A stretch of 60,049 bases of DNA from Thermoleophilia bacterium (GTDB lineage: Bacteria; Actinomycetota; Thermoleophilia; Gaiellales; Gaiellaceae): contig JAOUHF010000002.1 in NCBI GenBank assembly GCA_029865325.1, positions 1 through 60,049 on the forward strand. The letters are read 5' to 3'. Shown one piece after another: positions 1 through 8,267 of the stretch. Under the pieces are notes generated by a model. That model had not been told where the DNA came from. It worked only from the letters and a program-made list of their open reading frames with translations, and searched no databases. Positions within the stretch are counted from its first letter, which is position 1. Each line of letters begins with the position of its first letter. Both the position numbers and the translations under genes were made by a program.

Positions 1-762
1 GCCGCCGAGCTCGAGACAGACCTTTGCCAGTCGCCGGCCCGCCGTCTCGTTGATCCAGCGCCCGGTCGCAGCGGACCCGGTAAAGCTGACGAGATCGACC
101 TCGGGGTGATCGACGAGCGGGGCTCCGGCGTCCGACCCGAGACCCTGGACGATGTTCAGGACACCGTGCGGGACGCCCGCTTCCAGCGCGAGCTCGCCGA
201 ACAGCCAGGCGGACGCGGGCGTGTGCTCAGACGGTTTCACCACGGCCGCGTTCCCGCAGAAGATCGCGGGAAACGCCTTCCACGCGACATTAGGGAGCGG
301 CGTGTTGAAGCTCGTGATCAGTGCGGCAACGCCCAGCGGCTGGCGCGTCGTCAGCACAGTTCGGTGGGGCATGCTCGCCGTGGTCGTGCGCCCGTAGGAG
401 CGGCGCCCTTCTCCCGCCACGAAGAGCCCCATCTCGATCGCGGCGTCGGTTTCCCCCAATGCGAGCTCGAGGGGCTTTCCCGTCTCCTCCGCAACGATTG
501 CGGACACGACGTCGCGCTTCTCGCGGAGCAGGAGGGCCAGCTCCCGAACGATGTCACCGCGCTCGACCGCAGTGCGGTCGGCCCACGCCGCCTGGGCATC
601 GCGCGCGGCAGAGACAGCTGACGCGACGTCGTCCGCCCCGGATCGCGCGACGTGGCAAAGAAGCGTCTCATCCGCCGGGCGATGTTTCTCGAACCACTGT
701 CCGGACGAAGCCGAAACCGCCTCCCCGCCGACGAGGTTCGGAATCTCCTCCGGGACTACCAA
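1..762 (-). CDS. Aldehyde dehydrogenase family protein, N-terminal part only
   Basis: The 254 codons visible match the NAD(P)-dependent aldehyde dehydrogenase superfamily, which oxidises an aldehyde to a carboxylate in the cytosol. Family landmarks are FNTPLPNVAWK (oxyanion-hole Asn), KPSEHTP (cofactor-binding Lys), VSFTGSAATGRWI (dinucleotide-binding turn) and LELGG (general-base Glu) at the very window edge. The catalytic Cys and the C-terminal half lie outside. The start is inferred as a TTG at 762 that overlaps the upstream SDR stop by 7 nt; no ATG or GTG is better placed, so the exact start is uncertain. It is the last visible gene of a neuB-phosphatase-SDR-ALDH run, so its aldehyde may be a sugar-derived intermediate; that link is inference from gene order. 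Confidence 0.85.
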   Translation of the reverse strand, partial: MVVPEEIPNLVGGEAVSASSGQWFEKHRPADETLLCHVARSGADDVASAVSAARDAQAAWADRTAVERGDIVRELALLLREKRDVVSAIVAEETGKPLELALGETDAAIEMGLFVAGEGRRSYGRTTTASMPHRTVLTTRQPLGVAALITSFNTPLPNVAWKAFPAIFCGNAAVVKPSEHTPASAWLFGELALEAGVPHGVLNIVQGLGSDAGAPLVDHPEVDLVSFTGSAATGRWINETAGRRLAKVCLELGG

Positions 763-1541
763 GCAGACCAGCCGCCGTCGACGACGACGTTCGAGCCGGT
801 GACGTACGACGAGGCGTCGGACGCGAGGAAGACAAGCGCGCCCAGGGCTTCGCCGGCGTCGAGCATCCGACCCATCGGGGCGCGCTCCGCGTAGGCCTCG
901 AGGAATTGAGCGGGCTGGTCGTTCCAGACGCCCGCGAGCGTGAGCGTGTTTACCCGCACGCCCGCCTTCGCCCAGTACGTGGCGAGGTAACGCGTGAGGT
1001 TCAGGATCGCCGACTTCGAGACCGAGTAGGCAACAGGCTTCACGAACGTCTCGCCGCTCTCGCGCCGAAATGCATAGATGTCCTGGACGGGCGAGAGGAG
1101 CCCGTAGACCGAGCCGATGTTGACGATCGACCCGCGGCCCTCGCGCGCCATGGCACCGCCGATTACCTGGCAGCAGAGCAGTGCGCCTTTGACGTTCACG
1201 TCCATCACCGCGTCGAAGACCTCCTCGGGGAAGTCCTCGAAGGGGCCGACCTCCTCCGCCGGCGCGTCCGGCGGTGAGTCGAGACCCGCGTTGTTGACGA
1301 GAACGTGCGGCGCACCCCAGTCGGACTCGATCTCACCCATGGCCCGCTCGATCGCCACGCGGTCCGTGACGTCGACCTCGAAGGCGCGCACCCCGTCGGG
1401 AGCGTCACCGGACGCCACGTCGAAGCTCGCGACGCGCATCCCGCGCTCCGCGAGACCTGCGGTGTACACACGTCCCAGCTGGCCCATTCCCCCCGTCACG
1501 ACGGCGATGCGGCCGGAAAGATCGAAAAGCGGGTCGTTCAT
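756..1541 (-). CDS. Short-chain dehydrogenase/reductase (SDR)
   Basis: A 261-residue classical SDR, a cytosolic NAD(P)-dependent oxidoreductase. Near the N-terminus VTGGMGQLGRVY is the Rossmann glycine motif; VNNAG follows; the catalytic Ser lies in NIGSVYG and Tyr/Lys in YSVSK. About ten extra residues lie between Ser and Tyr. The C-terminus GSNVVVDGGW is the usual SDR ending. The start is the ATG at 1541, which overlaps the phosphatase stop as ATGA; a longer version starting at 1565 would run deep into that gene. Its position after neuB and a KdsC-like phosphatase suggests it acts on a nonulosonate or related keto-sugar; the substrate is not readable from sequence. Confidence 0.88.
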   Translation of the reverse strand: MNDPLFDLSGRIAVVTGGMGQLGRVYTAGLAERGMRVASFDVASGDAPDGVRAFEVDVTDRVAIERAMGEIESDWGAPHVLVNNAGLDSPPDAPAEEVGPFEDFPEEVFDAVMDVNVKGALLCCQVIGGAMAREGRGSIVNIGSVYGLLSPVQDIYAFRRESGETFVKPVAYSVSKSAILNLTRYLATYWAKAGVRVNTLTLAGVWNDQPAQFLEAYAERAPMGRMLDAGEALGALVFLASDASSYVTGSNVVVDGGWSAW

Positions 1542-2023
1542 GCGGCCTCGCGCTTCGCGCGCCAAACCGCATCGCAGAACTCACGGACACACCCGTGGCC
1601 GCCGTCGCGTGTGAGAACCAGCCGCGCGAGCGGGACGACCTCGGCCCACGCATCCGCCGGGACGACCGGCAGCCCGACGACCGCCAGGCACTCGGCATCG
1701 TTGACGTCGTTTCCCAGATACGACGTCTCGGCGAGCGAGACACCGCGGCGCTCGACCTCCGCGTGCAGCACGGGGAGCTTGTCCTCGATGCCCTTGATGC
1801 AGTCGGCGCGCATCTTCCGCGCACGAGCCGCAACCGCGTCGTTCGTTTCCGACGTGAGGATCAGGTATTCAACACCGACCTCGTCCAGGCGGCGCAGCCC
1901 CAACGTGTCGCCGCGGAAGCACGCGACGCTCTCCTCTCCTCGGTCGTTCGTCCATACGCGGTTGTCGGAGAAGACCCCATCGAAGTCGAAGACGGCGAAC
2001 CGGACGGCGGTGAGGTCGATCAC
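1538..2023 (-). CDS. KdsC-like HAD phosphatase (nonulosonate 9-phosphate or Kdo 8-phosphate type)
   Basis: A 161-residue minimal HAD-superfamily phosphatase of the KdsC/C1-capless group. HAD motif I is FDFDGVFSDN near residue 13, motif II is LTSE, motif III includes the Lys of GIEDKLP, and motif IV is GNDVND; the tail TRDGGHGCVRE is typical of KdsC, where it closes the active site of the neighbouring subunit. In nonulosonate pathways such an enzyme removes the 9-phosphate made by a NeuB-type synthase. It starts with GTG at 2023, sharing GTGA with the neuB stop, and ends in ATGA with the SDR, so the three genes are very likely translationally coupled. The exact phosphorylated sugar is unknown. 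Confidence 0.87.
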   Translation of the reverse strand: MIDLTAVRFAVFDFDGVFSDNRVWTNDRGEESVACFRGDTLGLRRLDEVGVEYLILTSETNDAVAARARKMRADCIKGIEDKLPVLHAEVERRGVSLAETSYLGNDVNDAECLAVVGLPVVPADAWAEVVPLARLVLTRDGGHGCVREFCDAVWRAKREAA

Positions 2024-3108
2024 GCCTGCTCGGCGCCGCGAGCGGCCAGCTCCTCGGCCGGCTCGACGTCCTCGAACGTGATGTCCTGGTCTGACACAAG
2101 CGCATGCCCGAGGCGCCGTCCGAGCAGATCATCCAGCTCGTACGGGGGAAGACCGCCATCCGCGGGCGACTTGGCGACGATGTCGCCCCGGCCGAGGACG
2201 TGCCCCGCGGGCAGATCCCGCGCGGCGACAAGCTTCTTGCCCATCTTCTCGAGCGGGCGCCGCTCGCTCGGCAGCGGGCGCTTCACGCCGTCTCCGAGCG
2301 CCTCCGGAACACGCCGGAGATCGCGAACGAGCCTGCGCATTCCCTCCGGCATGAGCGAGAACGCATGATCCGAGCCCTTCCACGCATGGTTGAGAGTGAA
2401 GTGCTTCTCGAGAACCCTGGCCCCCAACATGTAACCGATCAGCGCCATCGCAATCCCGCTTTGATGATCGGACAGGCCGATGAGAAGCTCCGGGAAACGC
2501 TCTCGGTATGTCTCGATCACCTGCAGGTTGAGCTCCTCGACCTCGCACGGGTAGGACGCAGTGCACTGCATCAAGCAGAGCTGGGAGTTGACGCCCGTGA
2601 TCGTCTCAACCGCCCGCTCGACGTCCTCGAGGGTGCCGCCTCCGGTCGAGAGGAAGATCGGCTTTCCGAGCGCTGCGACATGCCGCAGCAAGGGGGTGTT
2701 CACAAGATCGGCGGAAGCGATCTTGAACGCGGGCATCTCGAGCTCAGCGAGGAAGTCCGCGCTCTCCTCGTCGAAGGCGGTGCCGAAGAGCGTGATGCCC
2801 TCCTCGCGCGAGAACTCGCGCAGCTCGAGCCACTCGGCCGCGGACAGCTCGAGCGCCTCGCGGTGCTCGCCGTACGTCGCTCCGAAGGAATGCTCGTTGT
2901 CGTACGGCGAGTCGTGGAGCGCACGCGTGTACAAGCGGCGGTTGTCCCGCTTCTGCAGCTTGACCGCGTCCGCACCGCACTCCTTGGCGGCGTGAACGAG
3001 CGCCTTGGCCTTCTCGATGTCGCCCTGATGGTTGTGGCCGACCTCGGCGATGACGTACGCCGCGGTGTCATCCGCGATCCGCTTGCCGTCGACGCGAAGC
3101 TCCGGCAC
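2020..3108 (-). CDS. NeuB-type nonulosonate (sialic acid-like) synthase with SAF domain
   Basis: A 362-residue protein of the N-acetylneuraminate synthase family, which condenses phosphoenolpyruvate with a hexose (or its 6-phosphate) to a nine-carbon keto-acid. Residues about 18-265 form the NeuB TIM barrel (IAEVGHNHQGD, DAVKLQKRDN, FKIASADL, LSTGGG, LIGLSDHQSG, EKHFTL). Residues about 290-350 are the antifreeze-like SAF domain (KKLVAARDLPAGHVL, DGGLPPYELDDLLGR). Length is normal. The GTG start at 3108 lies 7 nt from a TACCAT -10 motif (3116-3121), so the message may be leaderless. The partner phosphatase overlaps it. No CMP-sugar synthetase is in the window, so which nonulosonate is made cannot be said. 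Confidence 0.92.
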   Translation of the reverse strand: MPELRVDGKRIADDTAAYVIAEVGHNHQGDIEKAKALVHAAKECGADAVKLQKRDNRRLYTRALHDSPYDNEHSFGATYGEHREALELSAAEWLELREFSREEGITLFGTAFDEESADFLAELEMPAFKIASADLVNTPLLRHVAALGKPIFLSTGGGTLEDVERAVETITGVNSQLCLMQCTASYPCEVEELNLQVIETYRERFPELLIGLSDHQSGIAMALIGYMLGARVLEKHFTLNHAWKGSDHAFSLMPEGMRRLVRDLRRVPEALGDGVKRPLPSERRPLEKMGKKLVAARDLPAGHVLGRGDIVAKSPADGGLPPYELDDLLGRRLGHALVSDQDITFEDVEPAEELAARGAEQA

Positions 3109-3122
3109 GGGCGGGATGGTAC

Positions 3123-3473
3123 TCAGCCGGCCCGCTCGAGCGTGACCTCGAAGCCCACCGATCGCGCCTCCTCGGCAAGATTCCTGCCGACCTCGAGGGT
3201 CGGGATCCCGCCGACAACGACTCGAACCCGGCCACAGCCGTTCGACTCCAGCTCCGTCCCTATGAAGCCCGAGGCCAGCGCTCGATCGCGAACCACAACG
3301 GCGTCGCGCTCCGAGTCGAAGTAGCCGAACACGGCTTCGATGTCACCGTCCTCGATCGCCGGGCGCACGCACTCGGCGCGCGAAGGAAAACGTGGCGTGC
3401 CTCCCGCAACGACGGCGAGCGGGTACGCCAGCACGACAGCAAGGACGATCGACCACAGGAGAAGTCGTCGCAT
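3123..3473 (-). CDS. Small exported or membrane-anchored protein of unknown function
   Basis: A 116-residue protein I do not recognise. The N-terminus (MRRLLLWSIVLAVVLAYPLAVVAGG) reads as a signal peptide or signal anchor with two arginines and an AVVAGG end that could be a cleavage site. The remainder is soluble and contains two cysteines (AECVRP and SNGCGRV) that could pair outside the cell. The start at 3473 lies 2 nt past the stop of the upstream membrane protein, so the two are probably one transcript. The open frame extends upstream to 3812, but that part only mirrors the membrane-protein gene. Confidence 0.6.
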   Translation of the reverse strand: MRRLLLWSIVLAVVLAYPLAVVAGGTPRFPSRAECVRPAIEDGDIEAVFGYFDSERDAVVVRDRALASGFIGTELESNGCGRVRVVVGGIPTLEVGRNLAEEARSVGFEVTLERAG

Positions 3474-3475
3474 GC

Positions 3476-4861
3476 TCAGCTCTCCTCCAGCGTGACACGA
3501 TCGCCTCCGCGCCATGCGGCGTCGAGCAGCAATGGCAGCAGGCCGCCGGAGACCACCACCAGCGATCCCGTAAGTCGAACGATCGGGTTCACACCCTCGT
3601 CCTGAACGAAAGGCAGCTCGAGCTCCGTGAATGACCAGAGCACCCACGTAAAGCCCGCGATCAGCAGGCCGTAGAGCACGAGAGCGAAGGTCGGCAGGAC
3701 GCGCGCTCCGGCGATGAATGCCAGGACGACCCCGGCGGCGGCGAGGGCGGGAATCACGAGCCAGAGTTCGTAGTCGAGAACGGTCGATAGCACCGATTCG
3801 AATGCTGGCCACGCGCGGTCGAGATGGCCGAACAACCCAAGAAAGCCGGCTTCGGGAAGCTCGCCCTCAAGGTCTCGATACGAGAACCAGATTCGCCACG
3901 GGACGGCGACGGCGACGGCGACGGCTGCTGCAACTCCCAGGCGCGGCCACGCGTAACGGTGGTCGCGCCAACCCGCGACCAACGCAGCTGCGATGACGCA
4001 CGCAGCCAGCAACAGCCCTTCCCGCTTCGTGAGCATGGCTGCACCCAGGAGCAACGAGGCTGAGACGAGCTGCCACGGCTCGTGATCCAGTAGCCAGAGT
4101 GCGACCAGGAGCGCGGCGAGAGCGAACAGGTAGTCGAGCAGGAAGTCCGCTTGTGGATCGAGGTTTCGCCCCGCAACACGGGGAGCCACGATGACGAGTA
4201 GGAGGCACGGCCCGAGCACAACTCCCGGAACCCTCGGAGCGAGAAGTCCCGCCACGGCACCGGCGAACCCGCACGCGAAGAACCAGAACTGAACGTGCAG
4301 CGTAATGACGTCCGGGGAGCCCATGAAGTGGAACGCTGACGCCTCGAGCGCAGGAAGCAGCGGTGGATAGGTCGGGTTGGCGAGCTCGCGAAAGAACTGC
4401 TCGTCGAGCCCACCGAAGAAGTAGATCGCCTTCGCCTTCGGTACCCAGAACGCCCACGCGTCCCATGCGGAGAGACCGGCCAGCCGGCCGGCGCGGAAGA
4501 GCGCCTCCAAGTAGATGGCGACAAGCAGCCCGAACGCCGCCCCGACGAAGCCGAGCGCACGGGGTCGTTCGCAAGCAGAGGCCGGTCTCCAGCGCGCGAA
4601 AAGTTGCCTGACCGCAACGCTCGACAGCATGAGCGCAGCTCCCGTGACGAGGATGGCGGCCAGCGAGAAGGGCACGTCGAGAACGAGCTCCAGGGACAGC
4701 GTGACCCCTACCAGGGCGACGCCGAGCATGTACGCGAACCCGGAGAGCCGAGCGAGCTCGGCCCAGGACCTCCAGCCTCGAATTGCCCAGAGCATGGCAA
4801 TCCCGACACCGAGGAGGAAGGCGTTCAGCACGGCGAGTCCAAGCAGCGCCTGGATCGTCAT
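3476..4861 (-). CDS. Polytopic membrane protein, GT-C glycosyltransferase-like
   Basis: A 461-residue protein made mostly of hydrophobic helices, about ten or more, starting at residue 5. An extracytoplasmic stretch SAWDAWAFWVPKAKAIYFFGG between early helices, followed by NPTYPPLLPALEA, resembles the first loop of GT-C lipid-linked-sugar glycosyltransferases, where an acidic residue (here the Asp of SAWDAW) acts in catalysis. The C-terminal helices surround a short loop rather than a large domain. It starts with ATG in ATGA overlap with the 4858-5361 gene and is followed after 2 nt by a small exported protein. A role in moving a sugar from a polyprenyl carrier is likely, but donor and acceptor are unknown. 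Confidence 0.6.
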   Translation of the reverse strand: MTIQALLGLAVLNAFLLGVGIAMLWAIRGWRSWAELARLSGFAYMLGVALVGVTLSLELVLDVPFSLAAILVTGAALMLSSVAVRQLFARWRPASACERPRALGFVGAAFGLLVAIYLEALFRAGRLAGLSAWDAWAFWVPKAKAIYFFGGLDEQFFRELANPTYPPLLPALEASAFHFMGSPDVITLHVQFWFFACGFAGAVAGLLAPRVPGVVLGPCLLLVIVAPRVAGRNLDPQADFLLDYLFALAALLVALWLLDHEPWQLVSASLLLGAAMLTKREGLLLAACVIAAALVAGWRDHRYAWPRLGVAAAVAVAVAVPWRIWFSYRDLEGELPEAGFLGLFGHLDRAWPAFESVLSTVLDYELWLVIPALAAAGVVLAFIAGARVLPTFALVLYGLLIAGFTWVLWSFTELELPFVQDEGVNPIVRLTGSLVVVSGGLLPLLLDAAWRGGDRVTLEES

Positions 4862-5361
4862 TCGTCGATCGTCCCCAGGGCGATGCCCGCGCCGTTCTGC
4901 CAGACGACCTCGAACCGGCCGCCGAGCTCGGCCACGTCACAGCCGTAGCAGAGGATCCAGCGCGCGTCTGCGGCGGGCCGGCGCGGCATGAGGAAGGACC
5001 GGGCGAACTGGTCGATGTATGGCTCCGTCAGCTCAGTCGCCCCATCGACTCCCGGGCCGGCCACAACTCGATACGTCCCGTCCTCGGGGATGAGCGCACG
5101 CGCTTCGTACAACGCACGCTTGTCGACCACCAGGGAGTTGCCTCCGGCAAACTCACGATCGTCGAAGTTCAGCGCGGCATTTCGCCCAGCGTCGTCACCG
5201 AGTCGGTCGACCGCTCGCACGAAGTACACGACGCCGAGTACGGCCGTGACGATCAGGCAGAAGATCACGCCGAGCCGAGCGATCCCGCGCGGCCACTCCA
5301 GGAGGGCGTTGAAGTCGACCTGCTTCGTCGGGTTGTCGATAGGCCGGCGATCGTCAGACAC
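4858..5361 (-). CDS. Single-pass membrane protein of unknown function
   Basis: A 167-residue protein with a cytoplasmic N-terminus, one hydrophobic helix (ARLGVIFCLIVTAVLGVVYF) and an extracytoplasmic domain of about 110 residues with conserved-looking aromatic and acidic residues and a CYGC motif near the end (WILCYGCDVAELGG) that could be a disulfide or metal site. I do not recognise the family. The start is taken as GTG at 5361 because a TATCCT -10 motif (5373-5378) lies 11 nt upstream; the open frame reaches 5451 but that would bury the promoter. It overlaps the GT-C-like gene as ATGA, which suggests the two products act together at the membrane. Confidence 0.6.
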   Translation of the reverse strand: MSDDRRPIDNPTKQVDFNALLEWPRGIARLGVIFCLIVTAVLGVVYFVRAVDRLGDDAGRNAALNFDDREFAGGNSLVVDKRALYEARALIPEDGTYRVVAGPGVDGATELTEPYIDQFARSFLMPRRPAADARWILCYGCDVAELGGRFEVVWQNGAGIALGTIDE

Positions 5362-5476
5362 GAGAGAACGACAGGATAGAAGCCGGCTCAGCGGAGACCC
5401 TTTCTGCGGCGCTGGCAGCAGGCGTCGCCCGACGCTGCGAGAGGGCGACACCCCAGCGTGCTAGCGTCGGACACCG
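5362..5476. promoter_or_regulatory. Divergent promoter region
   Basis: This 115-nt gap separates two divergent genes. Leftward, AGGATA at 5373-5378 (TATCCT on the minus strand) sits 11 nt before the GTG at 5361. Rightward, TAGCGT at 5462-5467 sits 9 nt before the GTG at 5477. Both fit the TANNNT -10 consensus of actinobacterial promoters; neither has a clear -35 or Shine-Dalgarno site, so both transcripts may be leaderless. Confidence 0.55.
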
Positions 5477-6646
5477 GTGACGCCGCCGTCTCCGCAGATC
5501 TCCGTCGTCGTCCCGTGCCTGAACGAAGAGGCCGCAGTCGGGAACGTCGTCGAGCAAGCGCTCGAGGGGATTCGGCGCTCGGGCCGTTCCGGAGAGGTAG
5601 TTGTCGTCGACAACGGGTCGACCGACTCCTCCGCGGAGGTGGCGACCGACCACGGCGCGCGCGTCGTCGTCGAGCCGCGGCACGGCTACGGCAGCGCGTA
5701 CCTCGCCGGCCTTGCGGCGGCACAGGGCGACTACATCGTCATGGGGGACGCCGACGAGACGTACCCGATGGACGAGCTCGCTCCTTTCGTCGACCGGCTC
5801 GAGCAGGGTGACGATCTCGTTATCGGCTCCCGCTTCAAGGGCACGATCCACGGGGATGCAATGCCATTCCTGAACAGATTCGTCGGAAACCCGATCCTGA
5901 CCGGGATGCTGAACGTCCTCTTCGGCGTCAAGGTCTCGGATGCCCACTGTGGGATGCGCGCGGTGCGCCGCGACGCGCTGCCCGTGCTCGACCTCCACTC
6001 GACCGGGATGGAGTTCGCCTCCGAGATGGTCTTCAAGGCATATCGCCGAGGCCTGAGAGTGAGCGAGGTACCCATCGACTACTACCCTCGGATCGGCGAG
6101 TCGAAGCTCAACCGGTTCGGCGACGCCTGGCGGCACGTTCGCTTCATGCTCCTGTACAGCCCGAGCTGGCTGTACCTGCTCCCGGGGAGCATCATGCTGC
6201 TGCTCGGGGTCGCGGGCATGCTCGTCCTGGCCACAGGGCCCATCGATGTCTTCGGCCGCACCTGGCAGCTCCACACCATGCTCGGGTTCGTCGCCCTGAC
6301 GCTCATCGGGGCGCAGGTCATCCAGCTCGGTGTCTTCGCCCGGACCTACGCCCGGGTGAGGATCGGAGAGCACGATCCCTTGCTCGAGCGGCTCGGTCGA
6401 CACCTCCGCCTCGAGCACGGGCTCCTGGTCGGTGGCGGCCTCGTCTTGCTCGCTGTCGTCGGGCTGCTGGCAGTTGGCGTCGAATGGGCAGCCAACGGCT
6501 TTGGCATCCTCGGCCGTGCCTACGAGACGGCGCTCCTGGTAACGGCGCTCGGCCTCGGGGCCCAGGTGGTCTTCGGCGCGTTCTTCCTCGCGTTGCTGAC
6601 GATGCCCCTGCGCAACGCCCCCGGCGCCGCTCCCGACCGGGACTAG
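5477..6646 (+). CDS. Family 2 glycosyltransferase, polyprenyl-phosphate sugar synthase type with membrane tail
   Basis: A 389-residue protein. Residues about 8-215 are a GT-A fold glycosyltransferase 2 (SVVVPCLNEE, VVDNGSTDSS, DADETYPMDEL with the DXD-like metal site, GSRFKG, DAHCGMRAVRR, EFASEMVFKA) close to dolichyl/polyprenyl-phosphate mannose or glucose synthases. The rest has four hydrophobic helices (YLLPGSIMLLLGVAGMLVL, MLGFVALTLIGAQVI and two more), matching the two-domain membrane-anchored form. It would load a sugar onto undecaprenyl phosphate, making the donor for GT-C enzymes such as those nearby. GTG start at 5477 with TAGCGT 9 nt upstream. A methyltransferase follows 3 nt after its stop. 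Confidence 0.85.
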   Translation: MTPPSPQISVVVPCLNEEAAVGNVVEQALEGIRRSGRSGEVVVVDNGSTDSSAEVATDHGARVVVEPRHGYGSAYLAGLAAAQGDYIVMGDADETYPMDELAPFVDRLEQGDDLVIGSRFKGTIHGDAMPFLNRFVGNPILTGMLNVLFGVKVSDAHCGMRAVRRDALPVLDLHSTGMEFASEMVFKAYRRGLRVSEVPIDYYPRIGESKLNRFGDAWRHVRFMLLYSPSWLYLLPGSIMLLLGVAGMLVLATGPIDVFGRTWQLHTMLGFVALTLIGAQVIQLGVFARTYARVRIGEHDPLLERLGRHLRLEHGLLVGGGLVLLAVVGLLAVGVEWAANGFGILGRAYETALLVTALGLGAQVVFGAFFLALLTMPLRNAPGAAPDRD

Positions 6647-6649
6647 CGC

Positions 6650-7309
6650 ATGGCGGCAGCAGCGAACCTTGGCTACGTCGCTCTCAACGAGCGACCGCAG
6701 GGCGGGCATTCGAAATTGCTGGCGCTCGTCGGATCGGACACGCGGGTTCTGGACGTCGGCTGCTCGAGCGGCTACCTCGCCCGGCCACTCGTCGAGCGCG
6801 GCTGCACCGTGATCGGCATCGAGCAGGATTCGGACGCCGCAAACGCCGCACGAGACGTGTGCGAGGACGTGCTCATCGGGGACGTCGAGTCGCTCGGGCT
6901 GCCGTTCGCGCCGGGCTCGTTCGACGTCGTATTGTGCGGCGATCTGATCGAGCACCTGCGCGAGCCCGAACGGTTTCTCGCCCGCATGCTCCCTCTCTTG
7001 CGAGCCGACGGCAGGATCGTGCTCACCACGCCGAACGTCGCGAATTGGACGATTCGGCTCGGGCTCCTCGCTGGACGCTGGCGCTACACGGAGCGCGGAA
7101 TCCTCGATCGCACGCACCTCCATCTCTTCACCCGTGCGACGCTCGTGGATACGCTCGCACGCGCCGGGTACCGCGTCGTCGAGCTCGACTTCACCGTGCC
7201 CGTGCCGGTCTTCGGAGTGCCTGCAGCGGAGCGGGTCGCGCACACCGTTGGCCGCCTGCGGCCATCGCTCTTCGCATACCAGTTCGTCGTCGCAGCGACT
7301 CCGGTGTGA
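6650..7309 (+). CDS. SAM-dependent class I methyltransferase
   Basis: A 219-residue cytosolic methyltransferase. Motif I (VLDVGCSSGYLARPL, near residue 33) binds S-adenosylmethionine; VIGIEQD is the acidic ribose-binding end of strand 2; FDVVLCGDLIEHLREP and GRIVLTTPNV complete the UbiG-like fold. The family covers O- and C-methylation of sugars, lipids and quinones, so the substrate is open; sitting between two glycosyltransferase genes suggests a sugar or glycan. ATG start 3 nt after the upstream stop; the next glycosyltransferase begins 1 nt after its own stop. Confidence 0.82.
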   Translation: MAAAANLGYVALNERPQGGHSKLLALVGSDTRVLDVGCSSGYLARPLVERGCTVIGIEQDSDAANAARDVCEDVLIGDVESLGLPFAPGSFDVVLCGDLIEHLREPERFLARMLPLLRADGRIVLTTPNVANWTIRLGLLAGRWRYTERGILDRTHLHLFTRATLVDTLARAGYRVVELDFTVPVPVFGVPAAERVAHTVGRLRPSLFAYQFVVAATPV

Positions 7310-7310
7310 C

Positions 7311-8228
7311 GTGATCTCCGTCGTCATCCCGGTCAAGGACGGCGGCGCAGATCTCGTGCGCTGCCTGGAAGCGATCAGGCGTCAGAGAATCGATGAAGAG
7401 GTCGAGATCGTCGTCGTCGATTCAGGTTCGCGCGACGGTAGCGCCGAGCGTGCCCACCGGCTCGGTGCGCGGGTGCACTCGATCTCGCCCGACGAGTTCC
7501 ACCATGGACGCACCCGCAACGTAGGTGCGGAGATCGCCCGCGGAGAGGTACTCGTCTTCACCAGTCAGGATGCGTACGCCGCCGACGATCGCTGGCTCGT
7601 GGCCCTCGTCTGCCCCCTTGTCTTGGACAAGACCGTCGCTGGCGTCTACGGCCGACAACTCCCGCACGAGACCGCACGCCCTCCGGAGCGCTATTTCCTC
7701 GACTTCCTCTACGGGCCTGACGCACGGGTTCAGCGGCTCGAGGGCGTCGAGGATCTGAGCTTCGAGGTGACGCTCTTCTCGAATGCCAACTCTGCGATCT
7801 CGCGGCGCGTCTGGGAGAAGTACCCATTTGCCGACGATGTCGTCATGAGCGAGGATCAGGAGTGGTCCCGGCGAGTGCTGCTTGCGGGCATGTCGATCGT
7901 CTATGCGCCCGATGCAGCCGTGTACCACTCGCACGTCTACACGATCGCCGGCGCGTTCCGGCGGTTCTTCGATTCGGGCGCGTCGGCCGACCGCTCGTAC
8001 TTGAGCAACGAGCGGCGGTCGCGACAGACGCTACGCGGTGCCGCCGCACGGTACGCACGCGATGAGGTCGCCTGGCTCTGGCGGACGGGGCAACGTCGCT
8101 GGATTCCCTACGCCGCTCTATCCGAGTCGGCAAAGTTCGCCGGGCTCCAGCTCGGAAGACGGCACCGCCGCCTTCCCGCGTCGCTGCGGCGGCGCCTCAG
8201 CCACTACCCGGAGTACTGGGGCGAGTAG
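7311..8228 (+). CDS. Family 2 glycosyltransferase (rhamnosyltransferase-like)
   Basis: A 305-residue GT-A fold protein with no membrane helix. ISVVIPVKDGG opens the fold, VVDSGSRDGS is the nucleotide-sugar loop, FTSQDAYAADD carries the metal-binding acidic pair, and SEDQEWSRR with the following helix holds the catalytic-base acidic residue. The pattern with FTSQDA is common in rhamnosyltransferases, which is why that substrate is suggested. The GTG start (7311) lies 1 nt after the methyltransferase stop. The gene ends 39 nt before a convergent membrane-protein gene. Probable role: adding a deoxyhexose to a surface glycan repeat. Confidence 0.82.
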   Translation: MISVVIPVKDGGADLVRCLEAIRRQRIDEEVEIVVVDSGSRDGSAERAHRLGARVHSISPDEFHHGRTRNVGAEIARGEVLVFTSQDAYAADDRWLVALVCPLVLDKTVAGVYGRQLPHETARPPERYFLDFLYGPDARVQRLEGVEDLSFEVTLFSNANSAISRRVWEKYPFADDVVMSEDQEWSRRVLLAGMSIVYAPDAAVYHSHVYTIAGAFRRFFDSGASADRSYLSNERRSRQTLRGAAARYARDEVAWLWRTGQRRWIPYAALSESAKFAGLQLGRRHRRLPASLRRRLSHYPEYWGE

Positions 8229-8267
8229 TGCACGTCGAAACCGAGCCCTCGGGAACGGACGCCGAAG

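Noticed and set aside
5354-7336. A 660-residue antisense ORF opposite the glycosyltransferase and methyltransferase genes.
   Set aside because: It mirrors two well-supported genes, is rich in charged low-complexity residues and matches no family. Long antisense frames are expected in such GC-rich DNA.
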